Below the pieces are notes generated by a model that saw nothing but the letters and a program-made list of their open reading frames with translations, was not told the origin of the DNA and searched no databases. This document shows, piece after piece, positions 1 to 8,769 of a stretch of 59,889 nt of DNA. The stretch is from the NCBI RefSeq assembly GCF_008801835.1, contig NZ_VZOW01000035.1, positions 1-59,889 of the forward strand, in the 5' to 3' direction. This DNA is from Cupriavidus pauculus. GTDB taxonomy: Bacteria > Pseudomonadota > Gammaproteobacteria > Burkholderiales > Burkholderiaceae. How positions within the stretch are numbered: the first letter of the stretch is position 1; every line of letters begins with the position of its first letter. Position numbers and translations under genes: made by a program.

Positions 1-58
1 TCCACCGCGATAGATCGCCACGTCCATCAGCGTTGCCCGACGGCACGCAACATTGGTG

Positions 59-1177
59 ATGGACGGTGCCGCAGCCGACCATCAATTACCGTGCTCGCGC
101 ATCCATCGAATCTCGTGCTCACGCACAGCCGTCGCATCCCTCGGTCTGTTCGCTACAACCGCATTCGCTCAATCGAGCGTCACGCTGTATGGTGTGGCCG
201 ACGCGGGTATCGAGTATCTGAGCAACGTCCCATCGGCTTCGCCCGGTGGCTCGAACCAGGTTCGCATGACCTCCGGCAACATGTCGACGTCGCGTTGGGG
301 CCTGCGTGGCGTCGAAGACCTTGGCGGCGGTCTGAAAGCCATCTTCGAATTGGAAAGCGGCATTTCGTTCGACACCGGCGCACAGAACAACAGCACCCGT
401 CTTTTTGATCGTAGTGCCTTCGTAGGATTGGGTAGCAAATATGGTCAACTGACGTTGGGTCGTCAAACGACACCAATGTATGACACCACGCTGCAACTCG
501 ACCCGATGGGCTTCGCGCCGCGCTACTCGCTCTTCAAGATGGATGACGTCTTGGCGGGTCGCGCTGACAATGCTATCAAGTACCGTGGCATCTTCAGTGG
601 CCTGACGGTCACCGGCCTCTACAGCTTTAGCCGCACCGGCGGCGGCGAAGTGCCGGGGAACTACAAGGTCGATCGAAACATGGGCGTATCGCTCATGTAT
701 GAAACCGGCGCCCTCGCTGTCGGCGCGGTGTACGACGAGATCCAGGGCAGCACCGTCGCCACGGCCGACCGCAAGGACCGCCGCGCTCTAATTGGCGCGA
801 GCTACGCTTTCGGACCGGCTAAGGCATTTATTGGTTATCGCTGGTACAACGGCAATGTCGGTGCGCTGCCGACGAACGGTTCTAACATTTACTGGGCCGG
901 CCTGCGCTATGGCCTGACGCCCGCACTGACGCTGACCGGCGCCGCCTACTACACGGACAGCCGCAATTCTGGCGCAGACCCGTTCCTGTTCGTTGCCTCG
1001 GCAGATTACGCTTTCTCGAAGCGTACCGATGTGTATATGAACGTCGGTTATGCACTGAACCGCGGCAACTCGCAGCTGGGCATGAACGGCTACAACTCGA
1101 CGACCGGCAGCCCGACCAACGTTGTCCCTGGCAAGGATCAGACCGGCGTCGTCGTAGGCGTACGCCACAAGTTCTGA
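59..1177 (+). CDS. Gram-negative porin (OmpC-like, Burkholderiales type)
   Basis: Outer-membrane trimeric beta-barrel porin for diffusion of small solutes. The mature part begins with the family's usual AQSSVTLYGVADAG-type strand at about residue 38, carries the loop-3 style segment GRQTTPMYD, and ends in the typical C-terminal phenylalanine (VRHKF), the signal recognised by the BAM machinery. Length after processing (about 335 residues) is normal. The N-terminus is odd: instead of the common MKK-led signal peptide, the hydrophobic stretch AVASLGLFATTAFA is preceded by about 25 unrelated residues rich in R, H and C. TTG (53), GTG (56) and ATG (59) are stacked starts; I chose the ATG. No clear Shine-Dalgarno is seen. 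The 5' end may have been rearranged. A strong terminator follows. Confidence 0.85.
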   Translation: MDGAAADHQLPCSRIHRISCSRTAVASLGLFATTAFAQSSVTLYGVADAGIEYLSNVPSASPGGSNQVRMTSGNMSTSRWGLRGVEDLGGGLKAIFELESGISFDTGAQNNSTRLFDRSAFVGLGSKYGQLTLGRQTTPMYDTTLQLDPMGFAPRYSLFKMDDVLAGRADNAIKYRGIFSGLTVTGLYSFSRTGGGEVPGNYKVDRNMGVSLMYETGALAVGAVYDEIQGSTVATADRKDRRALIGASYAFGPAKAFIGYRWYNGNVGALPTNGSNIYWAGLRYGLTPALTLTGAAYYTDSRNSGADPFLFVASADYAFSKRTDVYMNVGYALNRGNSQLGMNGYNSTTGSPTNVVPGKDQTGVVVGVRHKF

Positions 1178-1224
1178 GCGAGCTCAAAAGAATCGACACT
1201 TTCTTGTTAATTCAAGAGAGTTTG

Positions 1225-1251
1225 TGCCTCCCAACCGGGAGGCATTTTTTT
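1225..1251 (+). terminator. Rho-independent terminator after the porin
   Basis: Perfect 8-bp stem TGCCTCCC / GGGAGGCA with an AACC loop, followed by seven T residues. It lies about 50 bp after the porin stop. Confidence 0.9.
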
Positions 1252-1262
1252 ATGACAGGATC

Positions 1263-1278
1263 GTAATACGCGGGTAAT
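1263..1278 (+). promoter_or_regulatory. Putative metal-regulator box (GTAAT-N6-GTAAT)
   Basis: Direct repeat GTAAT ACGCGG GTAAT, about 80 bp upstream of the repeat-protein start. It matches 13 of 16 bases with the motif between czcN and the mgtC-like gene (13113-13128), and the same half-sites and spacing occur upstream of czcI (12115-12130). Direct-repeat half-sites are typical of OmpR-family regulators such as CzcR. Binding by CzcR is inferred. Confidence 0.45.
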
Positions 1279-1359
1279 TCAGTGGAGCAGGTCCGGTAGC
1301 TAGACTGTGAACACGGTGAGCGATTAGAGACTCACAAACATTGACTCCGGAGAGATTCC

Positions 1360-1638
1360 ATGAAGACGATTCACACTGCCCTGATTGCTGCTGCCCTCAC
1401 GATTGCTGCCGCCGGCTCCGCCATCGCTGCTACCCCTGATGGCCAGATCCACCGTCCCCGCGACCCCTACACCGACGGCGGACGCGCCGCAGTCAACGAC
1501 ATTTACGCCGGCGGTGCACGCATCGACAAGCGCGACGTGTTCACCGACGGCGCACGCCTCGGCCAGCGTGACGTATTTACCGACGGCTCGCGTATTGGGC
1601 CGCGTGATGTGTTCACCGATGGCGCACGCGGAATTTGA
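1360..1638 (+). CDS. Small secreted protein with 12-residue DVFTDGAR repeats
   Basis: 92 residues: a clean Sec signal peptide (residues 1-23, ending SAIA), then four imperfect 12-residue units of the form D-V-F-T-D-G-A-R-x-G-x-R, preceded by a more diverged one (DPYTDGGR). At DNA level this is a 36-bp tandem repeat. GGAGAG lies 8 bp before the ATG. The repeats are rich in Asp and Arg with no Cys or His, so this is not an obvious metal chelator. It sits convergent to czcE and has a GTAAT-type box upstream like czcI, suggesting metal-induced expression. Small stress-induced periplasmic proteins (CzcJ/CopQ) are reported near czc and cop clusters in C. metallidurans; identity with one of these is only a guess. 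Confidence 0.75.
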   Translation: MKTIHTALIAAALTIAAAGSAIAATPDGQIHRPRDPYTDGGRAAVNDIYAGGARIDKRDVFTDGARLGQRDVFTDGSRIGPRDVFTDGARGI

Positions 1639-1746
1639 CGCAAGCCGTCCCTGAAACTCAGACCGACCTCTGTGGGGGAGCCAGGCACCCGTCAGTTGCT
1701 TGGCTCTTGGTGCTCTTTCGCTTTATCCCGATGGCGAAAGCTTCCG

Positions 1747-1780
1747 AAGCTTGCCCTCCCCGGAGGGCAAGCTTTTTTTC
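1747..1780 (+). terminator. Rho-independent terminator after the repeat protein
   Basis: A 13-bp inverted repeat (AAGCTTGCCCTCC and its complement, 1747-1774) with a 2-nt centre, followed by a T run. A second, weaker hairpin (about 1675-1713) lies between it and the gene. Confidence 0.85.
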
Positions 1781-1886
1781 CCTCCATCGGCGTCAATCCG
1801 GTGCCGTTCATGATGCGGTGGCGCGTGCTACAACTTCCCATCGCCTCGTGTATTGCTAAGCGGCAGAACCGACGCCAATGACGATG

Positions 1887-1913
1887 AAAAAGGCCCCGCA
1901 TTGTGCGGGGCCT
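1887..1913 (-). terminator. Terminator at the end of the czc cluster
   Basis: Stem AGGCCCCGCA / TGCGGGGCCT with a TTG centre. On the minus strand it is followed by a T run, 24 bp after the czcE stop, so it closes the minus-strand czc transcript. Confidence 0.9.
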
Positions 1914-1936
1914 GTAGTTCACCGGTTCAGCAACGT

Positions 1937-2332
1937 TCAGCCACCTGTGAAGAGGTCGCTTCTATCAATATAGACGCGCACGCCAGCGCTACCCGGCAGA
2001 TCCGGCATCAACAAGCCAAGGTCCACACTCGTATCCCTGACCATCTGGGCGAAGGTCCATGCGACGATCTTCTCGCCGGCCCGAAACGCCACCGTCTCGC
2101 CAGAGTCCACGTTGACATACCGCATCCCTGGCTTCACGTCGATAATGCGACTGGCCTGAGATTGGCCGGCTGGATCGCCATACAAGGTCGCGTGACGCTT
2201 CGCCATCGCCTGCGCCGTCGCCGTCGACGCAGGCACGCCCGGTTTCAACCCGGTCATTTCCAAAGCATACGAAGCCGACATCCCACCCAACAGCAACGCC
2301 GCAAACAGCAAGGCGTGTTTCTTCGTTTTCAT
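1937..2332 (-). CDS. czcE: Periplasmic heavy-metal-binding protein CzcE
   Basis: 131 residues with a Sec signal peptide (cleavage near ASYA, about residue 23). The mature part (KRHATLYGDPAG, RYVNVDSGETVAFRAGEKIVAW) matches my memory of CzcE, a periplasmic protein that binds Cu(II) and other metals and modulates the czc response. It is last in the order czcN-I-C-B-A-D-R-S-E, as in the C. metallidurans cluster. The ATG at 2332 is chosen over the in-frame one at 2338 because AGGAG is 6 bp before the former and abuts the latter. A possible own promoter, with an AT-rich TTTATA stretch, lies at about 2375-2390. Confidence 0.9.
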   Translation of the reverse strand: MKTKKHALLFAALLLGGMSASYALEMTGLKPGVPASTATAQAMAKRHATLYGDPAGQSQASRIIDVKPGMRYVNVDSGETVAFRAGEKIVAWTFAQMVRDTSVDLGLLMPDLPGSAGVRVYIDRSDLFTGG

Positions 2333-2446
2333 AGTCATCTCCTTTCTAGAGACTTCGTTGATCTATGAAAACGAGTGTATAAATTGTACGCATGCTGCAG
2401 CCTTGCCCGGCGATTACAAATAGGCAATCGGGCTCATTGCACCACT

Positions 2447-3877
2447 CTACCCAACGACTGGTCGGTCCTGACTCGGCCTACCCACCGAAACCCGCGCTGA
2501 GGCTTCAGCACCGTTGAGCGGGAAGCGCAATGTAAAGCGTGTCTTCCCATCCAAGCCGCTCACGGCTGACGCGTCGCCGCCATGGAGCTCCATGATCGAC
2601 AGGACGATGGCCAGGCCCAGCCCCGTGGACTGTGACGAGTTGGATCTCGCCCTATCCCCACGGAAGAACCGATCAAAGATGAGGGAAAGTTCCCGCTCCG
2701 GGATTGGGTCTCCAACGTTCGTGATGTCGATGCAACAATGTGCCGCTTCGCGGCGCACCACCAGATCTATCATCGAATTCGGCCACGCATGACGGACCGC
2801 ATTTGACAGAACATTGTTGATCGCACGCTGGAACAGAATGGCATCAGCGACCAGGGTGGCATCCCCGCTTACCCTGATTACGACGCTTCGCTCCTCTGCA
2901 AGCACCGAAAAGTAGGCGGACAACTTGCGAAGTTCTGCATTCAACTGGAGTTCCGTCAACTCGAGCGCCACATTGGCACTGTCAGCTCGCGCGAGGAACA
3001 ACATCGCATCGATCATCCTCGCAAGTCGCTGGTATTCGACCAGGCTTTCCTCCACCAAGGCGACATACTCGGGCCCGGTGCGGTCTCGTGACAAGGCGAC
3101 CTCGGCATGTCCAATGAGGTTGTTAAGCGGCGTGCGCAAATCATGGGCAAGATCGGCGGAGAACCGCGACAGCTTCTGATAAACATCCTCGAGGCGTTGC
3201 AGCATCGCATTGAACGCAGAGGCGATATCACGCACTTCGGTGGGCTTGGGTGGCATGTCCACCCGGTAGCTCAGCCGTTCCACACTGATCCGGTTGATCT
3301 GCTTGATAAGTACGTGCGCCGGCTCCAGCTCACGGCGCGTAATGGCCGCCCCCACCAGGGCCGTCAATATCACACCGACGGTGGTACCAAGCACGAGCGT
3401 CGTCCGGAATCGCGCAGTCACCTGCTTCCTGTCCTCGCCAGACTTCGCCACGAACACCGTCGCCCGCGTACCGTCTCGCCCCAACACCGCATCGGCGGAC
3501 TGGAACATGAGCGATGACTTTCCCGTGACCGCCGCTTGGTCAGTGCCTTCCAGCAATGCATCGTTGCCCGTGCGAAACAAAAGCCGGCCATCCAGCGCCG
3601 TGACGCGAACGATGAGGTCCGAGTAACCTCGCACCAGATCATCGAAGCGATGCTGCGCCGCCGGGACGCCCTGCACCCCGTCCACCTCGCGCAAGAAATG
3701 CTCGACCTGTTCGAGTTTTCCCTTTACAACCTCATCGTCTCTGGCCTCGAGTTGCGCGGCGAGCGAGTAGTAAGCAAAGGCGCCCATGCTGGCCAGCGCG
3801 ATAGACAGTACCAATGCAAAGAAGAGCCCAAGCCGCCTCGTCAGTGACAGCGGGGTTATCGAAGTCCCGGGCCTCAT
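2447..3877 (-). CDS. czcS: Sensor histidine kinase CzcS
   Basis: Membrane-bound sensor that phosphorylates CzcR in response to periplasmic Zn, Co or Cd. Two membrane segments (about residues 18-40 and 160-182) flank a roughly 120-residue periplasmic sensor domain. Then come a HAMP region, the H-box (SADLAHDLRTPLNN), an N-box (NNVLSNAVRHAW) and the ATP-lid (GDPIPERELSLIF, STGLGLAI). The start at 3877 gives 476 residues, the length I recall for CzcS, and lies just after the czcR stop. An in-frame ATG at 3910 would overlap czcR by 29 bp. Confidence 0.92.
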   Translation of the reverse strand: MRPGTSITPLSLTRRLGLFFALVLSIALASMGAFAYYSLAAQLEARDDEVVKGKLEQVEHFLREVDGVQGVPAAQHRFDDLVRGYSDLIVRVTALDGRLLFRTGNDALLEGTDQAAVTGKSSLMFQSADAVLGRDGTRATVFVAKSGEDRKQVTARFRTTLVLGTTVGVILTALVGAAITRRELEPAHVLIKQINRISVERLSYRVDMPPKPTEVRDIASAFNAMLQRLEDVYQKLSRFSADLAHDLRTPLNNLIGHAEVALSRDRTGPEYVALVEESLVEYQRLARMIDAMLFLARADSANVALELTELQLNAELRKLSAYFSVLAEERSVVIRVSGDATLVADAILFQRAINNVLSNAVRHAWPNSMIDLVVRREAAHCCIDITNVGDPIPERELSLIFDRFFRGDRARSNSSQSTGLGLAIVLSIMELHGGDASAVSGLDGKTRFTLRFPLNGAEASARVSVGRPSQDRPVVG

Positions 3878-3881
3878 TCCG

Positions 3882-4559
3882 TCACCGGCCGCGCTCTGGG
3901 TCGAGGACATAGCCCATTCCCCGTACGGTATGGATCAGCTTTTGATCGAAGGGATCATCCACCTTGGATCTCAGGCGCCGGATCGCGACGTCAACGACAT
4001 TGGTATCCGTGTCGAAGTTGACGTCCCAGACCTGGGACGCGATCGTGGTTCGCGACAGCACCTCCCCTCTCCGGCGCATGAGCAGGTGCAACAGCGAGAA
4101 CTCCTGATTCGTCAATTCAATGCGGGTAGTTCCCCGGAATACCCGCCTTCCAAGCACGTCGATGTCCAGATCGGCAATGCGCAATCGCTCGGACTCCTTC
4201 GAGGTGCTTTGGCGCAAGCAACGCCGGATACGGGCAAGGAGCTCGGCAAAGGCGAAGGGCTTGACCAGGTAATCGTCTGCCCCCAACTCGAAGCCTCTGA
4301 CACGATCCGCCACATCATCCAGCGCCGTCAGAAACAGTACGGGTGTCTCGGACTTGGATCGAATGGACTTGATGACCGTCCACCCGTCCATACCTGGCAG
4401 CATGACGTCCAGGATGATGACGTCGTAGTCGGTCTCTTCCGCCATGTGGAGCCCATCGCCACCATTGTTCGCGATGTCGACCACGAAACCCGACTCCGAC
4501 AATCCCTTCTGCAAATACTCCGCAGTACGCGGTTCGTCTTCTACAACAAGTACCCGCAC
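3882..4559 (-). CDS. czcR: Response regulator CzcR
   Basis: OmpR/PhoB-type DNA-binding response regulator activating czc transcription. The receiver domain has the acidic pocket EDEP near the N-terminus, the phospho-acceptor in VIILDVMLPGMDG (about Asp51), and the conserved Lys in DYLVKPF. The C-terminal winged helix ends MGYVLDPERGR. GTG at 4559 is the start because AGGAGG lies 8 bp upstream, inside the last codons of czcD. The longer ORF to 4631 has no such signal. Length is 225 residues, as for CzcR. One base separates it from czcD, indicating cotranscription and probable coupling. Confidence 0.93.
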   Translation of the reverse strand: MRVLVVEDEPRTAEYLQKGLSESGFVVDIANNGGDGLHMAEETDYDVIILDVMLPGMDGWTVIKSIRSKSETPVLFLTALDDVADRVRGFELGADDYLVKPFAFAELLARIRRCLRQSTSKESERLRIADLDIDVLGRRVFRGTTRIELTNQEFSLLHLLMRRRGEVLSRTTIASQVWDVNFDTDTNVVDVAIRRLRSKVDDPFDQKLIHTVRGMGYVLDPERGR

Positions 4560-4560
4560 C

Positions 4561-5511
4561 TTAGTTTCCTCCTGCAGCAAGCGACTTCGATCCGACCAGT
4601 GCTGGCGATGCATTGAAATGCTGAGCTGCATCCGCTTGTTCGCATGGTGCCAGTTCGAACTGAATGGTCACGTGCGTGATATCGAATTTGTCAGCCAGCA
4701 TCTGCTTCAATTCCGGTAGCACTTCCATTTCCGGGTTGACGGCCGTGTCATTCACGACATGAACCGTCAAGCTCGCCTTGCCGCTGGTAAGTGCCCAGAT
4801 GTGGAGGTCATGGAAGCTTTTTACCCCGGGCGTCGCCAGAATTTGCTTCTCAACCTCTGCCAGATCCACGTCATCGGGTACGCCTTCGAGCAGCACATTC
4901 AGGCTCGACTTCAGCAGGATCCACGTGCGAGGCAGTACCCAGAGGCCGATCAGCACCGCAATGGCGGAGTCGACCCACGCCCAGCCCGTGAAGCGGATGA
5001 TGATCGCACCGGCGATGACGCCAACCGACCCGAGCAGATCGCTCCAGACTTCCAGATAAGCACCCTTCACGTTCAGGCTGCTGCTTTGCCCGGAGGACAG
5101 CATGCGCATGCTGATGAGATTGATGATCAGGCCCAGCACAGCCACGACGAACATGCCGGTTGACTCAATCTGAGGTGGCGATTTCAGCCGCAGGTAGGCT
5201 TCGTACAGGATGTAGATAGCCACACCGAACAGCAGCAATGCGTTAAAGGCCGCGGCAAGAATCTCAAAACGGTAGTAGCCAAATGTCCGCTTCTTGTCCG
5301 CGGGTCGCTTGGCGATCGCAATAGCAGCCAGTGCGATGGCCAGTGCGACGGTGTCCGTGAGCATGTGCGCGGCGTCGGAGATCAACGCCAGGCTCTTCGT
5401 CATGACACCACCGACCACTTCGGCAATCAGGAACGTACCGGTCAGCGCAAGGGCGATCTTGAGCGATCGCTCGTTGCCACCGGGATGGTCGTGTGAGTGA
5501 CCTGCGCCCAT
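4561..5511 (-). CDS. czcD: Cation diffusion facilitator CzcD
   Basis: Inner-membrane Zn/Co/Cd-proton antiporter exporting metal ions from cytoplasm to periplasm. The His-rich start (MGAGHSHDHPGG), six hydrophobic segments and the CDF metal-site motifs (SDAAHMLTD, then EVWSDLLGS) are visible. The C-terminal cytoplasmic domain with DLHIWALTSGKASLTVHV is the family's dimerisation/metal-sensing fold. Length 316 matches CzcD. A hairpin with a short T run lies between czcA and czcD, so czcDRS may be transcribed at a lower level than czcCBA or from its own start. Confidence 0.95.
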   Translation of the reverse strand: MGAGHSHDHPGGNERSLKIALALTGTFLIAEVVGGVMTKSLALISDAAHMLTDTVALAIALAAIAIAKRPADKKRTFGYYRFEILAAAFNALLLFGVAIYILYEAYLRLKSPPQIESTGMFVVAVLGLIINLISMRMLSSGQSSSLNVKGAYLEVWSDLLGSVGVIAGAIIIRFTGWAWVDSAIAVLIGLWVLPRTWILLKSSLNVLLEGVPDDVDLAEVEKQILATPGVKSFHDLHIWALTSGKASLTVHVVNDTAVNPEMEVLPELKQMLADKFDITHVTIQFELAPCEQADAAQHFNASPALVGSKSLAAGGN

Positions 5512-5524
5512 AGAAACTCCTATA

Positions 5525-5550
5525 AAAATTGGGCGGTACGATGACCGCCC
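5525..5550 (-). terminator. Intercistronic hairpin/attenuator between czcA and czcD
   Basis: On the minus strand GGGCGGT, a 6-nt loop region and ACCGCCC are followed by AATTTTTA. It can act as a partial terminator between czcCBA and czcDRS. Confidence 0.6.
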
Positions 5551-5561
5551 AAGGATTTACG

Positions 5562-8500
5562 TCATGCAGGCTGGCGGCCTTGATCCGGTTGATGCGTCTG
5601 AGTGACTGGCTCGCGAGTATCTTCCGCGTCCTCATCCTTGCGGTGAGCAAGTCGATAGAGCACCGGCAACACCAGTAGGGTCAGCGCCGTGGACGACAAG
5701 ATGCCACCGATTACCACCGTTGCGAGGGGACGTTGCACCTCAGCGCCCGTACCGGTGGCGATGGCCATCGGCACGAAACCCAGGGATGCCACCAGGGCCG
5801 TCATCAGCACCGGACGCAGTCGCGTCAGGGCGCCAACTCGGACCGCGCTGTCGAGGGAATGCCCTTCTTCGCGCAGCGATCGGATAAACGACAGCATCAC
5901 CAGACCATTGAGCACCGCCACCCCGCACAGCGCGATGAAGCCCACCGCTGCAGTAATGGACATCGGAATGCCGCGTATCCACAGGGCAAGAATCCCGCCA
6001 GTCAGCGCAAAGGGAATGCCCGTGAAGACTAGCAAGCCATCCTTGATGTTGTTGAACATCGCAAACAACAGTACGAAGACCAGCAACAGCGCCACCGGCA
6101 CTACCACCTGCAGGCGGGTGGTGGCGGACTGCAGTTGCTCAAAGGTGCCACCCCATGTCATCCAGTAGCCAGCCGGGATCTTGACCTGGCTTTGGATAGC
6201 CGCTTCCGCCTCGGGCACGAATGAACCAATATCACGTCCACGAACGTTGGCACTGATCACGATGCGGCGCTTGCCGTTCTCGCGCGAGATCTGGTTCGGG
6301 CCGGGCGCCATTTCCAGCGTCGCCACCTCGCTCAATGGGATAAACGTCGTTCTCGCGTCCACTCCTTTTGGCAACGGAATCGGCAATCGGCGCAGAGCCT
6401 CGACCTCGCCGCGCACAGCTTCGGGCAGGCGGACCACGATATCGAAACGACGATCGCCCTGGAAGAAGGTTCCGGAATCACGGCCTCCGACGCCCGTTGC
6501 CACCGCGTCTTGCACGTCGCTCATGTTAAGCCCGTATCGCGCCGCCTTCTCCCGATCGATCTTGACCGTCAGCATCGGCAAGCCGGTGGTCTGTTCTACC
6601 TTCACCTCCTGCGCGCCGGGGATGCCCTGCAGCACGGCCGATACCTTCTTCGCCGTCTCGCTGAGCACGTTGTTGTCATCGCCGAAGATCTTGACTGCGA
6701 CGTCCGAGCGGACCCCGGAGATCAGCTCGTTGAACCGCAGCTGGATCGGTTGGGAGAACTCGTAGTTGTTCCCGGGGATCTTGCCGGCTTCCTCCTGGAT
6801 GGCGGACAGCAGTTCGGCATGTGTTTTCTTCGGCTCTGGCCAATCCTTCTCAGGCTTGAGCATGATGTAGCCATCCGAAATATTCGGCGGCATCGGATCG
6901 GATGCAATCTCCGCCGTACCTGTCCGCGCAAACACGCGCTCGATTTCGGGGAATTTTGCCTTGAGGGTCGTCTCGATCGTCTTCTGCATCTCCACGGACT
7001 GCGACAGGCTCGTGCCAGGAATGCGCAGCGCCTGGATGGCAATGTCGCCTTCGTTCAGATTGGGGATGAACTCGCTGCCCAGGCGGGCCGCAATGGCCAC
7101 GCACAGAACAATTGACACCGCGGCAAACGTCAATACAACGGCCGTGTTCGCGAGCGACTTTTCCAGCAGCGGCTCGTAGCGACGCTTCGCCCAGAGCATG
7201 AGACGATTTTCTTTCTCGGCCACCCGTTCGCCGATGAACAAGGCGACCGCAGCCGGAACGAACGTCACGGACAGAATCATCGCGCCCAGCAGCGCCAGGA
7301 CGACCGTGAACGCCATCGGGTGGAACATCTTGCCTTCCACCCCCGTCAGCGCAAAGATCGGCAGGTAGACGATCATAATGATGAGCTGACCGAAGATCAG
7401 TGGGCGACGCGCCTCCTTCGCTGCGGCAAACACCTCATGGAACCGCTCGGAGCGCGTCAATGGCCGGCCATGGTGTTCCTGCGCATGCGCCAGTCGCCTC
7501 ACACAGTTTTCGACAATCACCACCGCGCCATCGATGATGATGCCGAAGTCGAGCGCGCCCAAGCTCATCAGGTTCGCACTGATCTTGTAGTTCACCATCC
7601 CCGTGAAGGTGAACAACATCGCCAGCGGAATGATCGTCGCGGTAATCAGCGCCGCGCGGATGTTACCCAGGAAAAGGAACAGAATTACGATGACGAGCAC
7701 CGCGCCTTCAAGAAGGTTCTTCTTGACGGTCGCAATGGCCTTGTCGACCAGACGTGTCCGGTCGTATACCGTTACGATCTTCACACCTTCCGGCATCGTA
7801 CGGTTAATGGAAGCGACCTTTTCATCGACCGCTTTTGACACAGCCCGGCTGTTTTCGCCGATGAGCATGAATACCGTGCCCAGCACAACTTCCTTGCCAT
7901 TCTCGGTTGCCGCACCGGTACGCAGTTCCTTGCCAATCTCCACATCCCCGATGTCGCGAATGCGGATCGGCTGCCCCTGCGCTGTACCGACAATAATGTT
8001 GCGGATGTCGTCTTCGGACGCAACCTGACCCGGCGCACGAACCAGATACTGCTCGCCCCTACGCTCGATGTAGCCCGCACCCACGTTGTCGTTGTTCTTG
8101 TTCAGCGCATTGACGACGTCGGTCAGCGTCAGCCCGTACGACGCTAGCCGTTCAAGACTCGGCGCGACCAGGTACTGCTTGTTGAAACCACCGATAGTAT
8201 TGATCTCGGTGACACCGGGCACGTTACGCAGTTGCGGCCGTACCACCCAATCCTGGATTTCGCGCAAATCTGTCGGCGTATAGGCAGTCCCGTCAGCTTT
8301 GCGAGCACCCTCTTCGGCTTCAACGGTCCATAGATAGATCTCCCCGAGGCCGGTCGAAATAGGCCCCATCGCCGGCACAACGCCTTCAGGCAGATTGCCC
8401 TTGGCTTCCTGGATGCGCTGGTTGACGAGTTGGCGCGCGAAATAGACGTCCGTGCCATCCTTGAAGATGACCGTCACCTGCGACAAGCCATAGCGGGACA

Positions 8501-8753
8501 GGGAACGCGTCTGTTCGAGTCCCGGCAGGCCGGCCATCACGACCTCGATCGGATACGTAACACGCTGTTCGGTTTCGAGCGGTGAATAGCCTGGTGCCGA
8601 GGTATTGACCTGAACCTGAACGTTGGTAATGTCAGGGACCGCGTCGATCGGTAGTCGGTTGTAGCTGAAAATCCCTAACCCGGCCATTCCAAACACGGCG
8701 AGCAGGACCAGCCATCGCTGCTGGATGGCGAAACTAATGATACGTTCAAACAT
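5562..8753 (-). CDS. czcA: RND heavy-metal efflux pump CzcA
   Basis: Inner-membrane proton-driven RND pump of the CzcCBA trans-envelope complex exporting Co, Zn and Cd. There is an N-terminal membrane helix (MFERIISFAIQQRW), two large periplasmic loops, and in TM4 the HME-RND proton-relay motif DFGIIIDGAVVIVEN, at about residue 400. The start at 8753 gives 1063 residues, equal to CzcA, with GGGGA about 8 bp before the ATG. The longer frame to 8801 would run into czcB. Confidence 0.96.
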   Translation of the reverse strand: MFERIISFAIQQRWLVLLAVFGMAGLGIFSYNRLPIDAVPDITNVQVQVNTSAPGYSPLETEQRVTYPIEVVMAGLPGLEQTRSLSRYGLSQVTVIFKDGTDVYFARQLVNQRIQEAKGNLPEGVVPAMGPISTGLGEIYLWTVEAEEGARKADGTAYTPTDLREIQDWVVRPQLRNVPGVTEINTIGGFNKQYLVAPSLERLASYGLTLTDVVNALNKNNDNVGAGYIERRGEQYLVRAPGQVASEDDIRNIIVGTAQGQPIRIRDIGDVEIGKELRTGAATENGKEVVLGTVFMLIGENSRAVSKAVDEKVASINRTMPEGVKIVTVYDRTRLVDKAIATVKKNLLEGAVLVIVILFLFLGNIRAALITATIIPLAMLFTFTGMVNYKISANLMSLGALDFGIIIDGAVVIVENCVRRLAHAQEHHGRPLTRSERFHEVFAAAKEARRPLIFGQLIIMIVYLPIFALTGVEGKMFHPMAFTVVLALLGAMILSVTFVPAAVALFIGERVAEKENRLMLWAKRRYEPLLEKSLANTAVVLTFAAVSIVLCVAIAARLGSEFIPNLNEGDIAIQALRIPGTSLSQSVEMQKTIETTLKAKFPEIERVFARTGTAEIASDPMPPNISDGYIMLKPEKDWPEPKKTHAELLSAIQEEAGKIPGNNYEFSQPIQLRFNELISGVRSDVAVKIFGDDNNVLSETAKKVSAVLQGIPGAQEVKVEQTTGLPMLTVKIDREKAARYGLNMSDVQDAVATGVGGRDSGTFFQGDRRFDIVVRLPEAVRGEVEALRRLPIPLPKGVDARTTFIPLSEVATLEMAPGPNQISRENGKRRIVISANVRGRDIGSFVPEAEAAIQSQVKIPAGYWMTWGGTFEQLQSATTRLQVVVPVALLLVFVLLFAMFNNIKDGLLVFTGIPFALTGGILALWIRGIPMSITAAVGFIALCGVAVLNGLVMLSFIRSLREEGHSLDSAVRVGALTRLRPVLMTALVASLGFVPMAIATGTGAEVQRPLATVVIGGILSSTALTLLVLPVLYRLAHRKDEDAEDTREPVTQTHQPDQGRQPA

Positions 8754-8769
8754 TGCTGTTTCCCCCGTA

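Noticed and set aside
3786..4616. 276-codon plus-strand ORF over czcS/czcR
   Set aside because: Antisense to two clear two-component genes; no start signal or domain.
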